From NCBI GenBank assembly GCA_020719895.1, contig DYPM01000012.1:17903-23002 (forward strand): a DNA stretch of 5,100 nucleotides, read 5' to 3'. The position numbers were made by a program, and so were the translations under genes. Of the stretch, positions 1 to 5,100 are shown in pieces. The DNA is from Sulfurovum sp. (GTDB taxonomy: Bacteria; Campylobacterota; Campylobacteria; Campylobacterales; Sulfurovaceae). Below the pieces are notes generated by a model, which did no database searches, was not told the DNA's origin, and saw only the letters and a program-made list of their open reading frames with translations. How positions within the stretch are numbered: the stretch's first letter is position 1; the number at the start of each line of letters is the position of its first letter.

Positions 1-2
1 AA

Positions 3-269
3 TTACGCTTCGAGTGCATTTACCATTTTGTGGAGACGACCAACTTTTCTTGCTGCGGTGGTTTTTTTGATAAACCCTTTGCTAACCATAGAGTGAATCT
101 GTTTGTTTGCTACTTTAAACGCCTCTTTGGCTGCTGGAATATCAGATATCGCTACAGCACTCTCTACTGCTTTTGTGATATTTTTGATACGCGTTCTGTA
201 GTATCTGTTTCTCTCTGTGCGTTTTGCAGTTTGGAGAATTCTCTTTTTTGCTGATTTGTGGTGTGCCAT
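3..269 (-). CDS. rpsT: 30S ribosomal protein S20
   Basis: This is the small-subunit ribosomal protein S20, which binds 16S rRNA early in 30S assembly. The 88-residue product has the usual family length. It starts MAHHKSAKKRI, the typical lysine/arginine-rich S20 N-terminus, followed by the basic stretch TAKRTERNRYYRTRIKN, and ends with the conserved GFIKKTTAARKVGRL-like segment (about residues 65-79). The ATG start is supported by an AAGGA Shine-Dalgarno sequence at 276-280, six bases upstream, and by the fit of the N-terminus to the family. The stop codon lies two bases from the window edge, so the gene is complete. It diverges from glmM. In Helicobacter pylori, as I recall, rpsT lies between glmM and prfA, so prfA may lie just outside the window; that is inference. 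Identification is secure. Confidence 0.98.
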   Translation of the reverse strand: MAHHKSAKKRILQTAKRTERNRYYRTRIKNITKAVESAVAISDIPAAKEAFKVANKQIHSMVSKGFIKKTTAARKVGRLHKMVNALEA

Positions 270-301
270 TGTTTATCCTTGGGATGATTTAAAAGGCAGG
301 A

Positions 302-307
302 ATTCTA
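302..307 (-). promoter_or_regulatory. rpsT: Probable -10 box of the rpsT promoter
   Basis: On the minus strand this reads TAGAAT, preceded by GA and followed by TCC, a housekeeping-sigma -10 context common in Campylobacterota. The start site would fall near position 295, giving a leader of about 25 bases that contains the AAGGA ribosome binding site. No good TTGACA-like -35 is present. The upstream DNA (about 315-335) is instead made of alternating A and T runs, as is normal for this lineage. This is a prediction from motif and spacing only. Confidence 0.55.
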
Positions 308-351
308 TCTTTTTATGCTTAAAATTAAATTAATAAGAACACTCGTTCACT

Positions 352-380
352 CTTTTGTGTTAATGAATTTGAGCTAAAAT
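352..380 (+). promoter_or_regulatory. glmM: Probable promoter of the glmM-lspA operon
   Basis: A -10 box TAAAAT lies at 375-380 in the context GAGCTAAAATC. A weak -35-like CTTTTG lies at 352-357 with a 17-base spacer. The start site would be near 387, giving a leader of about 29 bases with the AAGGAG ribosome binding site at 405-410, five bases before the glmM ATG. The -10 is convincing and the -35 is not. The promoter is divergent from that of rpsT, and the two -10 boxes are about 67 bases apart. Confidence 0.55.
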
Positions 381-415
381 CACACTCCAATCTTTTAATC
401 ACACAAGGAGAAAAT

Positions 416-1753
416 ATGGCACTGTTTGGCACCGATGGAGTCAGAGGAAAAGCAGGAAAAAAAGTCACTGCCTTTGATGCAATGAGACTTGCGATGGCTT
501 CGGGAATCTACTTCAAATCACTTGCAACCACCAAAAGAATTCTTGTAGGCAAAGACACAAGAAGAAGTGGTTATATGATAGAGAACGCTATCGTATCGGG
601 ATTGACTGCAGTCGGATATGACGTAGTTCAAGTAGGTCCAATGCCAACTCCCTCTGTAGCATTTTTGACTGAAAACATGAGATGTGATGCTGGAATTATG
701 ATCTCTGCAAGTCACAATCCTTATTATGACAACGGAATCAAATTTTTTGATTGTAATGGCAATAAACTCAGCCATGAGGCAGAAGAGGTGATTGAAAAAA
801 TCTATAACGATATGGCACTCATTGAGAGTTCACAAGAGACCGACAGAATGATTGGAAAATCAAAACGTATCGACGATGTTACGGGGCGTTATATTGTCCA
901 TATCAAAAGCTCTTTTCCGCGAGATTTGACTTTGGTGGGAATGCGTATCGTGATTGATTGTGCCAATGGTGCAGCATACAATGTAGGGCCAACGATTCTT
1001 CAAGAACTCGGTGCAGAAGTAGTAGTCATAGCAGATCGTCCAAATGGTTTTAATATCAACGAAAACTGTGGTGCCATGCATCCTGAAGTGCTTGCTCAAT
1101 CTGTTTTGGCGTATCGTGCTGATGTTGGTATCGCTCTCGATGGAGATGCAGATCGTTTGGTGATTGTAGATGAGACTGGAACAGTCGTGGATGGTGATAA
1201 ACTAATGGCATCGATGGCGATTTATCTCAAGTCACACAATGCACTCAAAGGAGATGGAATTGTCGCAACTGTGATGAGCAATCAAGGACTTGAAGAGTAT
1301 CTTTCAAAACACAATATCAAACTCTATCGCAGTGCAGTAGGAGACAAAAATGTACTCGAAATGATGTTTGAAAAAGGAATCAATTTTGGTGGCGAACAGA
1401 GTGGTCATATTATTTTTTCTGATTATGCTAAGACAGGCGATGGATTGGCAAGTGCACTTCAAGCTCTTGCGTATCTTGTCGAAAACAAACTCAAAGCAAG
1501 CGAAGCATTCAATCCTTATCGCTCTTATCCGCAGTTGTTGGTCAATTTGATGGTAGATGAAAAAAGGGATTTTGAGGAGATTGAGGGGTTTGACGCATTG
1601 AAAGAGAAGATTGAATCGCAAGGAATGCGTCATCTTTTTAGATACTCAGGGACAGAGAATAAAATTCGTCTTTTGCTCGAAGGCAAAGAGGAGAAGTCTC
1701 TTGAAGCGATGATGGAAGAGAGTGTTCAGTTTTTCAAAAAGGTGTTGGCGTAA
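416..1753 (+). CDS. glmM: Phosphoglucosamine mutase GlmM
   Basis: GlmM interconverts glucosamine-6-phosphate and glucosamine-1-phosphate in the cytoplasm, a step toward UDP-GlcNAc for peptidoglycan and lipopolysaccharide. The 445-residue length is normal for the family. All four alpha-D-phosphohexomutase signatures are visible in order: the N-terminal MALFGTDGVRG; the catalytic phosphoserine loop ISASHNP with Ser99; the Mg-binding loop DGDADR at 242-247; the sugar-binding loop GEQSGH at 326-331; and the C-terminal phosphate loop RYSGTEN at 409-415. This last loop has Tyr and Asn where many GlmM proteins have Pro, a variant I associate with Helicobacter and Campylobacter GlmM. The ATG start is set by AAGGAG at 405-410 and by the exact N-terminal match. 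The stop codon overlaps the lspA start by one base (TAATG), so glmM is the first gene of an operon. Nothing suggests damage. Confidence 0.98.
   Translation: MALFGTDGVRGKAGKKVTAFDAMRLAMASGIYFKSLATTKRILVGKDTRRSGYMIENAIVSGLTAVGYDVVQVGPMPTPSVAFLTENMRCDAGIMISASHNPYYDNGIKFFDCNGNKLSHEAEEVIEKIYNDMALIESSQETDRMIGKSKRIDDVTGRYIVHIKSSFPRDLTLVGMRIVIDCANGAAYNVGPTILQELGAEVVVIADRPNGFNINENCGAMHPEVLAQSVLAYRADVGIALDGDADRLVIVDETGTVVDGDKLMASMAIYLKSHNALKGDGIVATVMSNQGLEEYLSKHNIKLYRSAVGDKNVLEMMFEKGINFGGEQSGHIIFSDYAKTGDGLASALQALAYLVENKLKASEAFNPYRSYPQLLVNLMVDEKRDFEEIEGFDALKEKIESQGMRHLFRYSGTENKIRLLLEGKEEKSLEAMMEESVQFFKKVLA
1739..1744 (+). promoter_or_regulatory. lspA: lspA ribosome binding site inside the glmM end
   Basis: AAGGTG lies eight bases before the lspA ATG and within the last codons of glmM. 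Together with the TAATG stop/start overlap, it supports the start at 1753 and termination-reinitiation coupling of lspA translation to glmM. Confidence 0.6.
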
Positions 1754-2205
1754 TGCGAAATTTCGCTATTTTTTTGTTTATAGCAATCGGAATCTTTTTG
1801 ATAGATCAAGGAATCAAAGAGATTTTTATCGAAGGTTACTTTCTTGAGGGTGAGTGTATAGATCTTGTATTGCACTACAATTTAGGTGTCGCGTTTTCGA
1901 TGTTTGCTTTTTTGGGAGCATATCTCAAATGGATTCAGATAGTGCTTGTATTTGGAATTTTATTTTTTACTCTCAAAGAGGGATATTTGATTCGTTATCC
2001 TTTTCCTATTGGTTTATTAATTGGTGGTGCGATAGGAAATCTTTACGATCGGTTTGTCCATCAAGGCGTTGTTGATTATGTCGCGTGGCATTGTGGATTT
2101 GATTTTGCAGTGTTTAATTTAGCTGACGTTGCTATTGACTTTGCAGTCGTGTGGCTACTTTTTATGATCTATTATTTTGACAAAAAAGAGAAATACGAAG
2201 TATGA
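1753..2205 (+). CDS. lspA: Lipoprotein signal peptidase (signal peptidase II)
   Basis: LspA is an inner-membrane aspartyl protease that removes signal peptides from diacylglyceryl-modified prolipoproteins. The 150-residue product has four predicted membrane segments (about 4-18, 55-73, 82-96 and 119-141). It also has the conserved family blocks: D18-Q19-x-x-K in the first helix, HYNLGVAFSMF at 41-51, GNLYDR at 95-100, V107-D108, and FNLADVAID at 121-129. The catalytic aspartate pair should be D108 and D125, by alignment of the VVD and NLAD motifs with the Escherichia coli enzyme. Family length is about 150-170 residues, so this is a short, complete copy. Its ATG overlaps the glmM stop by one base, and its TGA overlaps the next ATG in ATGA, so it is the middle gene of a tightly packed operon. 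Identification is secure. Confidence 0.97.
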   Translation: MRNFAIFLFIAIGIFLIDQGIKEIFIEGYFLEGECIDLVLHYNLGVAFSMFAFLGAYLKWIQIVLVFGILFFTLKEGYLIRYPFPIGLLIGGAIGNLYDRFVHQGVVDYVAWHCGFDFAVFNLADVAIDFAVVWLLFMIYYFDKKEKYEV

Positions 2206-3146
2206 TACGCTTTATTGTATTCGTATGGATATCACTTGCGTTTCTTTATGGATCTCAAACAGAAGCCATTGATATTCGTCCCTCCGCACTGCGTAGCAAT
2301 GTGTTTGAAAAAATCAAAATCTTAGACCAAAAAGAGCTTAATTATCAAAGAATAGATGGGCAAAATTTTGCAGAAATCTCCGATTTGGCATACAATAGAG
2401 ACTCAAATCGACTTTATATGATTGGAGACGAGGGAAGTTTGTATGTTTTTGATGCAAAATTTGAAGAAAAAATCAAAAAACTCCGTCCGCTTTATGCACG
2501 AGAAATCACCAAAGAAAATGGCAAACCATTCAGACGTTGGCAAAGAGATAGCGAAGGGCTTGCATTTGGAAGTCGCGGTGGACTTTTGATCTCTTTTGAG
2601 GGAGAGCCTCGTTTGGGACTCTTTGATTATGAAGGCGAACAGATCAAAAACTATCCTTTGCCTCCCAAAATCGCAGAAAAATCAAACTATCGAAGCAGTA
2701 ATAAAATGCTTGAGGCATTGGCATGTCACCCGCGATATGGAGCGATGGTAGTTTCAGAGTGGTCGTTGAAAAATGATGGCATAAAATACCAAACCGTCTA
2801 TTCGCTTGGTGGCAAAGAGTGGCATTTCCAAGCCCAACCAGAAGAAAAAAGTGCAGTGACTGCTGTTGAAATAATGGATGATGGAAATTTATTGGTGCTT
2901 GAGCGTTCGTTTATTAATCTTTTTTTACCACTTACAATTACACTCAAAAAAGTGATTCTCAAAGGGTGTCAAAACAAAGTGTGTCCAACACAAATTATCG
3001 CAAAAATGAGTAGTGCTGATGGCTGGGACGTGGATAATTTTGAGGGATTGGCAAAAGTAGGAAAAAACCGTTACATTATGATCAGTGATGATAATGACAG
3101 TTTTTTACAAAAAACAATTTTGATTTATTTTGAAGTGATTGAGTAG
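2202..3146 (+). CDS. Exported phytase-like (esterase-like) family protein
   Basis: This appears to be a secreted protein of the family often named 'esterase-like activity of phytase' (phytase-like domain, beta-propeller type). The 314-residue product begins with a signal peptide: a hydrophobic stretch at about 3-17, with likely cleavage after G17 or A22. Family-like blocks follow: EISDLAYNRDSNRLYMIGDEG at 58-78, RDSEGLAFG at 115-123, NKMLEALACHP at 167-177, GNLLVLERSF at 228-237, and DNFEGLAKVGKNRYIMISDDND at 278-299. The acidic, glycine-rich blade motifs are typical. C256 and C261 could form a periplasmic disulfide. The start overlaps the lspA stop (ATGA) and only a weak purine-rich site precedes it, which suggests translational coupling. 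The family name comes from database annotation; substrate and activity are not known to me, and it need not be a phytase. Confidence is good for family and export, low for function. Confidence 0.85.
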   Translation: MIRFIVFVWISLAFLYGSQTEAIDIRPSALRSNVFEKIKILDQKELNYQRIDGQNFAEISDLAYNRDSNRLYMIGDEGSLYVFDAKFEEKIKKLRPLYAREITKENGKPFRRWQRDSEGLAFGSRGGLLISFEGEPRLGLFDYEGEQIKNYPLPPKIAEKSNYRSSNKMLEALACHPRYGAMVVSEWSLKNDGIKYQTVYSLGGKEWHFQAQPEEKSAVTAVEIMDDGNLLVLERSFINLFLPLTITLKKVILKGCQNKVCPTQIIAKMSSADGWDVDNFEGLAKVGKNRYIMISDDNDSFLQKTILIYFEVIE

Positions 3147-3180
3147 ACTTCTTGAAAAACATTCATTAGGCGTTATTTTG

Positions 3181-3195
3181 AGTTCTGCAAGAACT
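3181..3195. other. Short hairpin between convergent genes
   Basis: AGTTCT and AGAACT form a perfect 6-base-pair stem with a 3-base loop in the 57-base gap between the phytase-like gene and the IMPase-family gene. Neither strand has a T-run after the stem, so it is not a standard intrinsic terminator. It could slow polymerase or mark an RNA 3' end, or it may be chance. No better terminator is visible for either gene. Confidence 0.3.
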
Positions 3196-3203
3196 ATAGT
3201 AGA

Positions 3204-3980
3204 TCAAATCTCCACCAATCGTTTGAGTAGTGCCTTGTGTATTTTGGTGTTACTTGCTACGAAGCTTTTGTCTTCAAAGTCAAAACTCTCTCCTTTGACA
3301 TTGCTTATCTCTCCGCCTGCTTCAAGTAAAATCACGATTCCCGCCGCAACATCCCACGGCTTGAGATCAATCTCGTAAAATCCATCGACTTTGCCCTGTG
3401 CAAGATAACAAAGATCAAGAGAAGCAGCACCAATTCTGCGAATATCCAAAATATGCGGAAGTATATTGGTGATACACTCCACGACCCATCGAAACTCAAC
3501 GCCTGCATCGGCTTTGGCGTATGGAAATCCAGTAGCGATAAGTGAAGTTTGTAAATTCTCTTGATCACTAACGTGCAGTCGTACTCCATCGCGATACGCT
3601 CCTTCTCCTCTTGTCGCCCAAAAGAGTTCTTCTAAGATTGGATTATAGACAACGCCCATTGTCGGCACGCCATGTTCCCATACGCCAATCGAAATTGCAA
3701 GATGTGGAATTCCATGTATAAAGTTGGTAGTGCCATCTATAGGGTCAATGTAAATCGCTTTATCATAATAATAACTTCCCTTGTGGCTCTCTTCTGCGAT
3801 TAAAACATATTCAGGAAAATGGCTTTGGAGCTGTTCAAGAATAAACTTCTCGGTTTTGACATCATATTCGGTCACCAAATCAACAGTTCCTTTGTGTGCC
3901 ACCTCTTTGGAGGAATAAAATCCCTCTTTGACTATCGTGCCAGCATCTAATGCTATCTGTTTGAGTGTTTCGATTTTCAT
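3204..3980 (-). CDS. Inositol monophosphatase family protein (SuhB-like)
   Basis: This is a Mg-dependent phosphomonoesterase of the inositol monophosphatase superfamily, 258 residues long, the usual size. The metal-site motifs are all present: the acidic pair E63-E64 in IAEES; DPIDGTTNFIHGIPHLAISIGV starting at D79, with D79 and D82 as ligands; and KPWDVAAG, with W209-D210 supplying the last aspartate. The block RRIGAASLDLCYLAQGKVDGFYE at 181-203 is typical of SuhB-type members. Substrate cannot be set from sequence: family members act on inositol-1-phosphate, fructose-1,6-bisphosphate, NADP, histidinol phosphate or PAP. The ATG is the only plausible start, because an in-frame stop lies at 4005-4007 with no ATG, GTG or TTG between. 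No Shine-Dalgarno sequence precedes it, and a perfect TATAAT ends seven bases upstream, so the mRNA is probably leaderless. It stands alone, convergent with the phytase-like gene and divergent from the PqiA-like gene. Confidence 0.93.
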   Translation of the reverse strand: MKIETLKQIALDAGTIVKEGFYSSKEVAHKGTVDLVTEYDVKTEKFILEQLQSHFPEYVLIAEESHKGSYYYDKAIYIDPIDGTTNFIHGIPHLAISIGVWEHGVPTMGVVYNPILEELFWATRGEGAYRDGVRLHVSDQENLQTSLIATGFPYAKADAGVEFRWVVECITNILPHILDIRRIGAASLDLCYLAQGKVDGFYEIDLKPWDVAAGIVILLEAGGEISNVKGESFDFEDKSFVASNTKIHKALLKRLVEI

Positions 3981-3987
3981 GACTGCA

Positions 3988-3993
3988 ATTATA
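3988..3993 (-). promoter_or_regulatory. -10 box of the IMPase-family gene, leaderless type
   Basis: On the minus strand this is a perfect TATAAT with seven bases between it and the ATG at 3980. Normal -10 to start-site spacing puts transcription at 3981 or 3980, giving a leader of zero or one base. The box is separated by one base from an opposite-strand TATAAT. The -35 region would fall inside the start of the PqiA-like gene, where no TTGACA-like match is seen, only A/T runs. Confidence 0.7.
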
Positions 3994-3994
3994 G

Positions 3995-4000
3995 TATAAT
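3995..4000 (+). promoter_or_regulatory. -10 box of the PqiA-like gene, leaderless type
   Basis: A perfect TATAAT is followed by six bases and then ATG at 4007. Usual spacing makes the A of the ATG the first transcribed base. No purine-rich ribosome binding site exists in the gap. The -35 region would lie in the first codons of the opposite gene (about 3972-3977), which are T-rich but not a consensus match. With its mirror on the other strand it forms the near-palindrome at 3988-4000. Confidence 0.7.
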
Positions 4001-4006
4001 CTTTCT

Positions 4007-4858
4007 ATGAAATTTAAATACGCTTTTTTTATCCTTTTTGCTTTTTTGGTGTGGTTGATATTTTTTGGATGGCGTGCTTATGAAGCATCAAAATCTTACG
4101 AACATCACAGTTTTGAGCTTCTCTCTTATCAAGATTTGGAGTCAATTGCCTCACACAAAGTCTCTTCTTTGGCAGAAGAGTTCACCTTTGGACTGTATGA
4201 AAGCGACTCTCACGCATTTGTTACAACACTTCAAACAATCACCACTGAGCGTAACAACGACAAAGATTGGGCAGAGCGTTATACGTTTTTTGCGATGTTG
4301 CCACTTTTTGGAATGCTTGGAAGTTACTTTTTTGTGTCATTGAGAGTTTTTGTGATTTTTAATGCACTCTCGGCATTGGTGCTTCTTGGTGTGGGACTCA
4401 ACGCACCGATTATGAGTATGACAATCCACAAAGAGGTTGCTTATTTGGGAGATGTGATCTTGTCGTTTGAGTCCAAAAGTGTGATAGGCTCTATAGAGAA
4501 ACTTTGGGAGAATGGCGAAACAGTCATCGCGTTGGTGATTTTTCTTTTTTCAGTTGCACTGCCAACACTCAAAACTCTTTTTTTGCTTTTTGTCTCTGTA
4601 GTTTCTCAAAGTGACTTTGCGCATAAAGTAGTGAAATTTTTTAAGACACTTGGCAAGTGGTCAATGCTTGATGTGTTTGTGGTCGCAATATTTTTGGTTT
4701 ATCTCACGTCCAACAGTTCTGATGTGAGTCGTGCTGAAGCCCAAGTGGGACTTTACTTTTTTCTTGCTTATGTGGCAGTTTCGATTGTGGTGAGTTTGGG
4801 TGTAGACAAAATGCTCACCCTGTCAAAACAGAATAAACTTCCCAATAAAATACCGTGA
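4007..4858 (+). CDS. PqiA-domain inner-membrane protein with N-terminal extension
   Basis: This is a polytopic membrane protein of 283 residues. Its C-terminal part (about 112-268) matches the PqiA ('paraquat-inducible protein A') domain: NAPIMSMTI at 132-140, ENGETVIALVIFLFSVALPTLK at 168-189, and the hallmark GKWSMLDVFVVAIFLVYL at 216-233. Six membrane segments are predicted, near 5-21, 93-111, 113-133, 172-199, 219-235 and 247-266, with lysine-rich cytoplasmic stretches at 206-217 and 268-281. PqiA proteins work with MCE-domain partners in envelope lipid transport; no such partner is in this window. The protein has no cysteine, so the usual zinc ribbon is absent. Instead, residues 1-111 form a two-helix extension around a polar loop (22-92), predicted to be periplasmic. 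An in-frame stop at 3992-3994 forces the ATG start, which lacks a Shine-Dalgarno sequence. Confidence is high for the domain, low for the exact role. Confidence 0.85.
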   Translation: MKFKYAFFILFAFLVWLIFFGWRAYEASKSYEHHSFELLSYQDLESIASHKVSSLAEEFTFGLYESDSHAFVTTLQTITTERNNDKDWAERYTFFAMLPLFGMLGSYFFVSLRVFVIFNALSALVLLGVGLNAPIMSMTIHKEVAYLGDVILSFESKSVIGSIEKLWENGETVIALVIFLFSVALPTLKTLFLLFVSVVSQSDFAHKVVKFFKTLGKWSMLDVFVVAIFLVYLTSNSSDVSRAEAQVGLYFFLAYVAVSIVVSLGVDKMLTLSKQNKLPNKIP

Positions 4859-4861
4859 TCA

Positions 4862-4887
4862 GATTGAATTTCTAAATATTTTCAATC
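4862..4887. repeat. Inverted repeat just after the PqiA-like gene
   Basis: GATTGAA and TTCAATC form a 7-base-pair stem around a 12-base loop, beginning four bases after the stop codon. The stem is AT-rich and no T-run follows, so it is a poor intrinsic terminator, although its position would suit transcript 3'-end formation or protection. It may be chance in AT-rich DNA. Confidence 0.35.
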
Positions 4888-4935
4888 CATCTTGACAATC
4901 CCTATCTACATTTTTAGTCCCTCAACTTAAGGTGT

Positions 4936-4979
4936 GGATTCTCTCTAAAAACTTCCTCGCTTTTTTTGAATCCTTAGAG
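4936..4979. repeat. Pair of interleaved inverted repeats
   Basis: GGATTC (4936-4941) is complementary to GAATCC (4968-4973), and CTCTAA (4943-4948) is complementary to TTAGAG (4974-4979). The two pairs cross, so the hairpins are alternatives unless a pseudoknot forms. A short A-run (4947-4951) can also pair with the T-run at 4961-4967 within the first hairpin. Function unknown. Confidence 0.35.
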
Positions 4980-5030
4980 TGCCACGTGAATGTTCTATTT
5001 AAATAAATTTGAATTTACGAATGCGATGTG

Positions 5031-5058
5031 TTACTTTTGGAGTACATTTTTCTATATT
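5031..5058 (+). promoter_or_regulatory. Weak possible promoter facing the right edge
   Basis: TTACTT at 5031-5036 and TATATT at 5053-5058 are spaced by 16 bases. Such matches are common by chance in AT-rich DNA, and the gene it would serve is not in the window. Confidence 0.2.
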
Positions 5059-5100
5059 AAGTTAAGACTTATAAGAATTGAAGAGCTTAAAAAACAGAAA

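Larger units (their letters stand above)
4859..5100. other. Gene-free AT-rich tail
   Basis: These 242 bases contain no credible open reading frame on either strand. The longest minus-strand stretches are about 30 codons and are broken by stops. There are several short inverted repeats, including a 7-base-pair pair just after the PqiA-like stop (4862-4868 with 4881-4887) and two 6-base-pair pairs at 4936-4979. A weak promoter-like pair, TTACTT at 5031-5036 and TATATT at 5053-5058 (16-base spacer), could drive a gene starting beyond the window. I see no tRNA or recognisable small RNA. Confidence 0.6.

Noticed and set aside
30..254. Open frame on the plus strand opposite rpsT
   Set aside because: It is antisense to a clearly recognised ribosomal protein gene, is Cys/Phe-rich and resembles no known protein.
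449..462. Phase-variable homopolymer in the glmM start region (A-run)
   Set aside because: The run is only seven A; phase-variable tracts in this group are usually longer G/C runs, and glmM is essential.
518..1633. Several open frames inside glmM, three on the minus strand and one on plus (1368-1550)
   Set aside because: All are shadows of glmM, lack plausible ribosome binding sites and have unlikely composition.
1854..2075. Alternative plus-strand frame inside lspA
   Set aside because: Shadow frame; the lspA frame has all catalytic motifs and the overlapping operon junctions.
3139..3378. Plus-strand open frame across the end of the phytase-like gene and opposite the IMPase-family gene
   Set aside because: It needs a TTG start, overlaps two well-supported genes and has no recognisable features.
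3332..3589. Second minus-strand frame inside the IMPase-family gene
   Set aside because: Shadow of a gene whose metal-site motifs are intact in the other frame.
4065..4343. Alternative plus-strand frame inside the PqiA-like gene
   Set aside because: Shadow frame; no ribosome binding site and no similarity, while the main frame has clear membrane helices and PqiA motifs.
4961..4967. Intrinsic terminator at the run of seven T
   Set aside because: No stable hairpin directly precedes the T-run; the nearest complementary pair encloses the run instead.
4970..4984. Sigma-54-type promoter on the minus strand (TGGCAC at 4979-4984)
   Set aside because: The -24-like half matches, but GGAT stands at the position where TTGC is required for the -12 half.

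Overview
The window looks like a chromosomal housekeeping segment from a member of the Campylobacterota (Epsilonproteobacteria), probably a free-living relative of Sulfurimonas, Sulfuricurvum or Sulfurospirillum. The evidence is protein style and gene order. GlmM carries the SGTEN form of its C-terminal phosphate loop, as I recall it from Helicobacter. The lspA-glmM-rpsT neighbourhood matches the order I recall from Helicobacter pylori (lspA, glmM/ureC, rpsT, prfA). The DNA is AT-rich, with TATAAT-like -10 boxes and poorly defined -35 boxes. I cannot fix the genus.

Layout: rpsT (ribosomal protein S20) lies on the minus strand at the left edge. It diverges from a plus-strand operon across 146 bases that hold two recognisable -10 boxes. 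The operon is glmM (phosphoglucosamine mutase), lspA (lipoprotein signal peptidase) and a secreted phytase-like, beta-propeller-type protein. Stop and start codons overlap at both junctions (TAATG and ATGA), so translation is probably coupled. An inositol-monophosphatase-family gene faces the operon from the minus strand, 57 bases away, with no good terminator between them. It diverges from a plus-strand PqiA-domain membrane protein across only 26 bases. The last 242 bases hold no supportable gene, only short inverted repeats and a weak possible promoter.

Functionally, glmM feeds UDP-GlcNAc into peptidoglycan and lipopolysaccharide, and lspA matures lipoproteins. The phytase-like protein is predicted to be exported and the PqiA-like protein is an inner-membrane protein, so most of the window concerns the cell envelope. 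rpsT and the IMPase-family gene are general housekeeping genes.

The most striking signal is the IMPase/PqiA divergent gap. Two perfect TATAAT boxes lie back to back, on opposite strands, separated by one base. Each sits 6-7 bases from a start codon that lacks a Shine-Dalgarno sequence. This predicts two divergent leaderless mRNAs whose promoters exclude each other. The second point of interest is the PqiA-like protein: it contains no cysteine, so it has no zinc ribbon, and carries instead a membrane-anchored N-terminal extension with a predicted periplasmic loop. I found no CRISPR array, tRNA, rRNA or intact mobile element.
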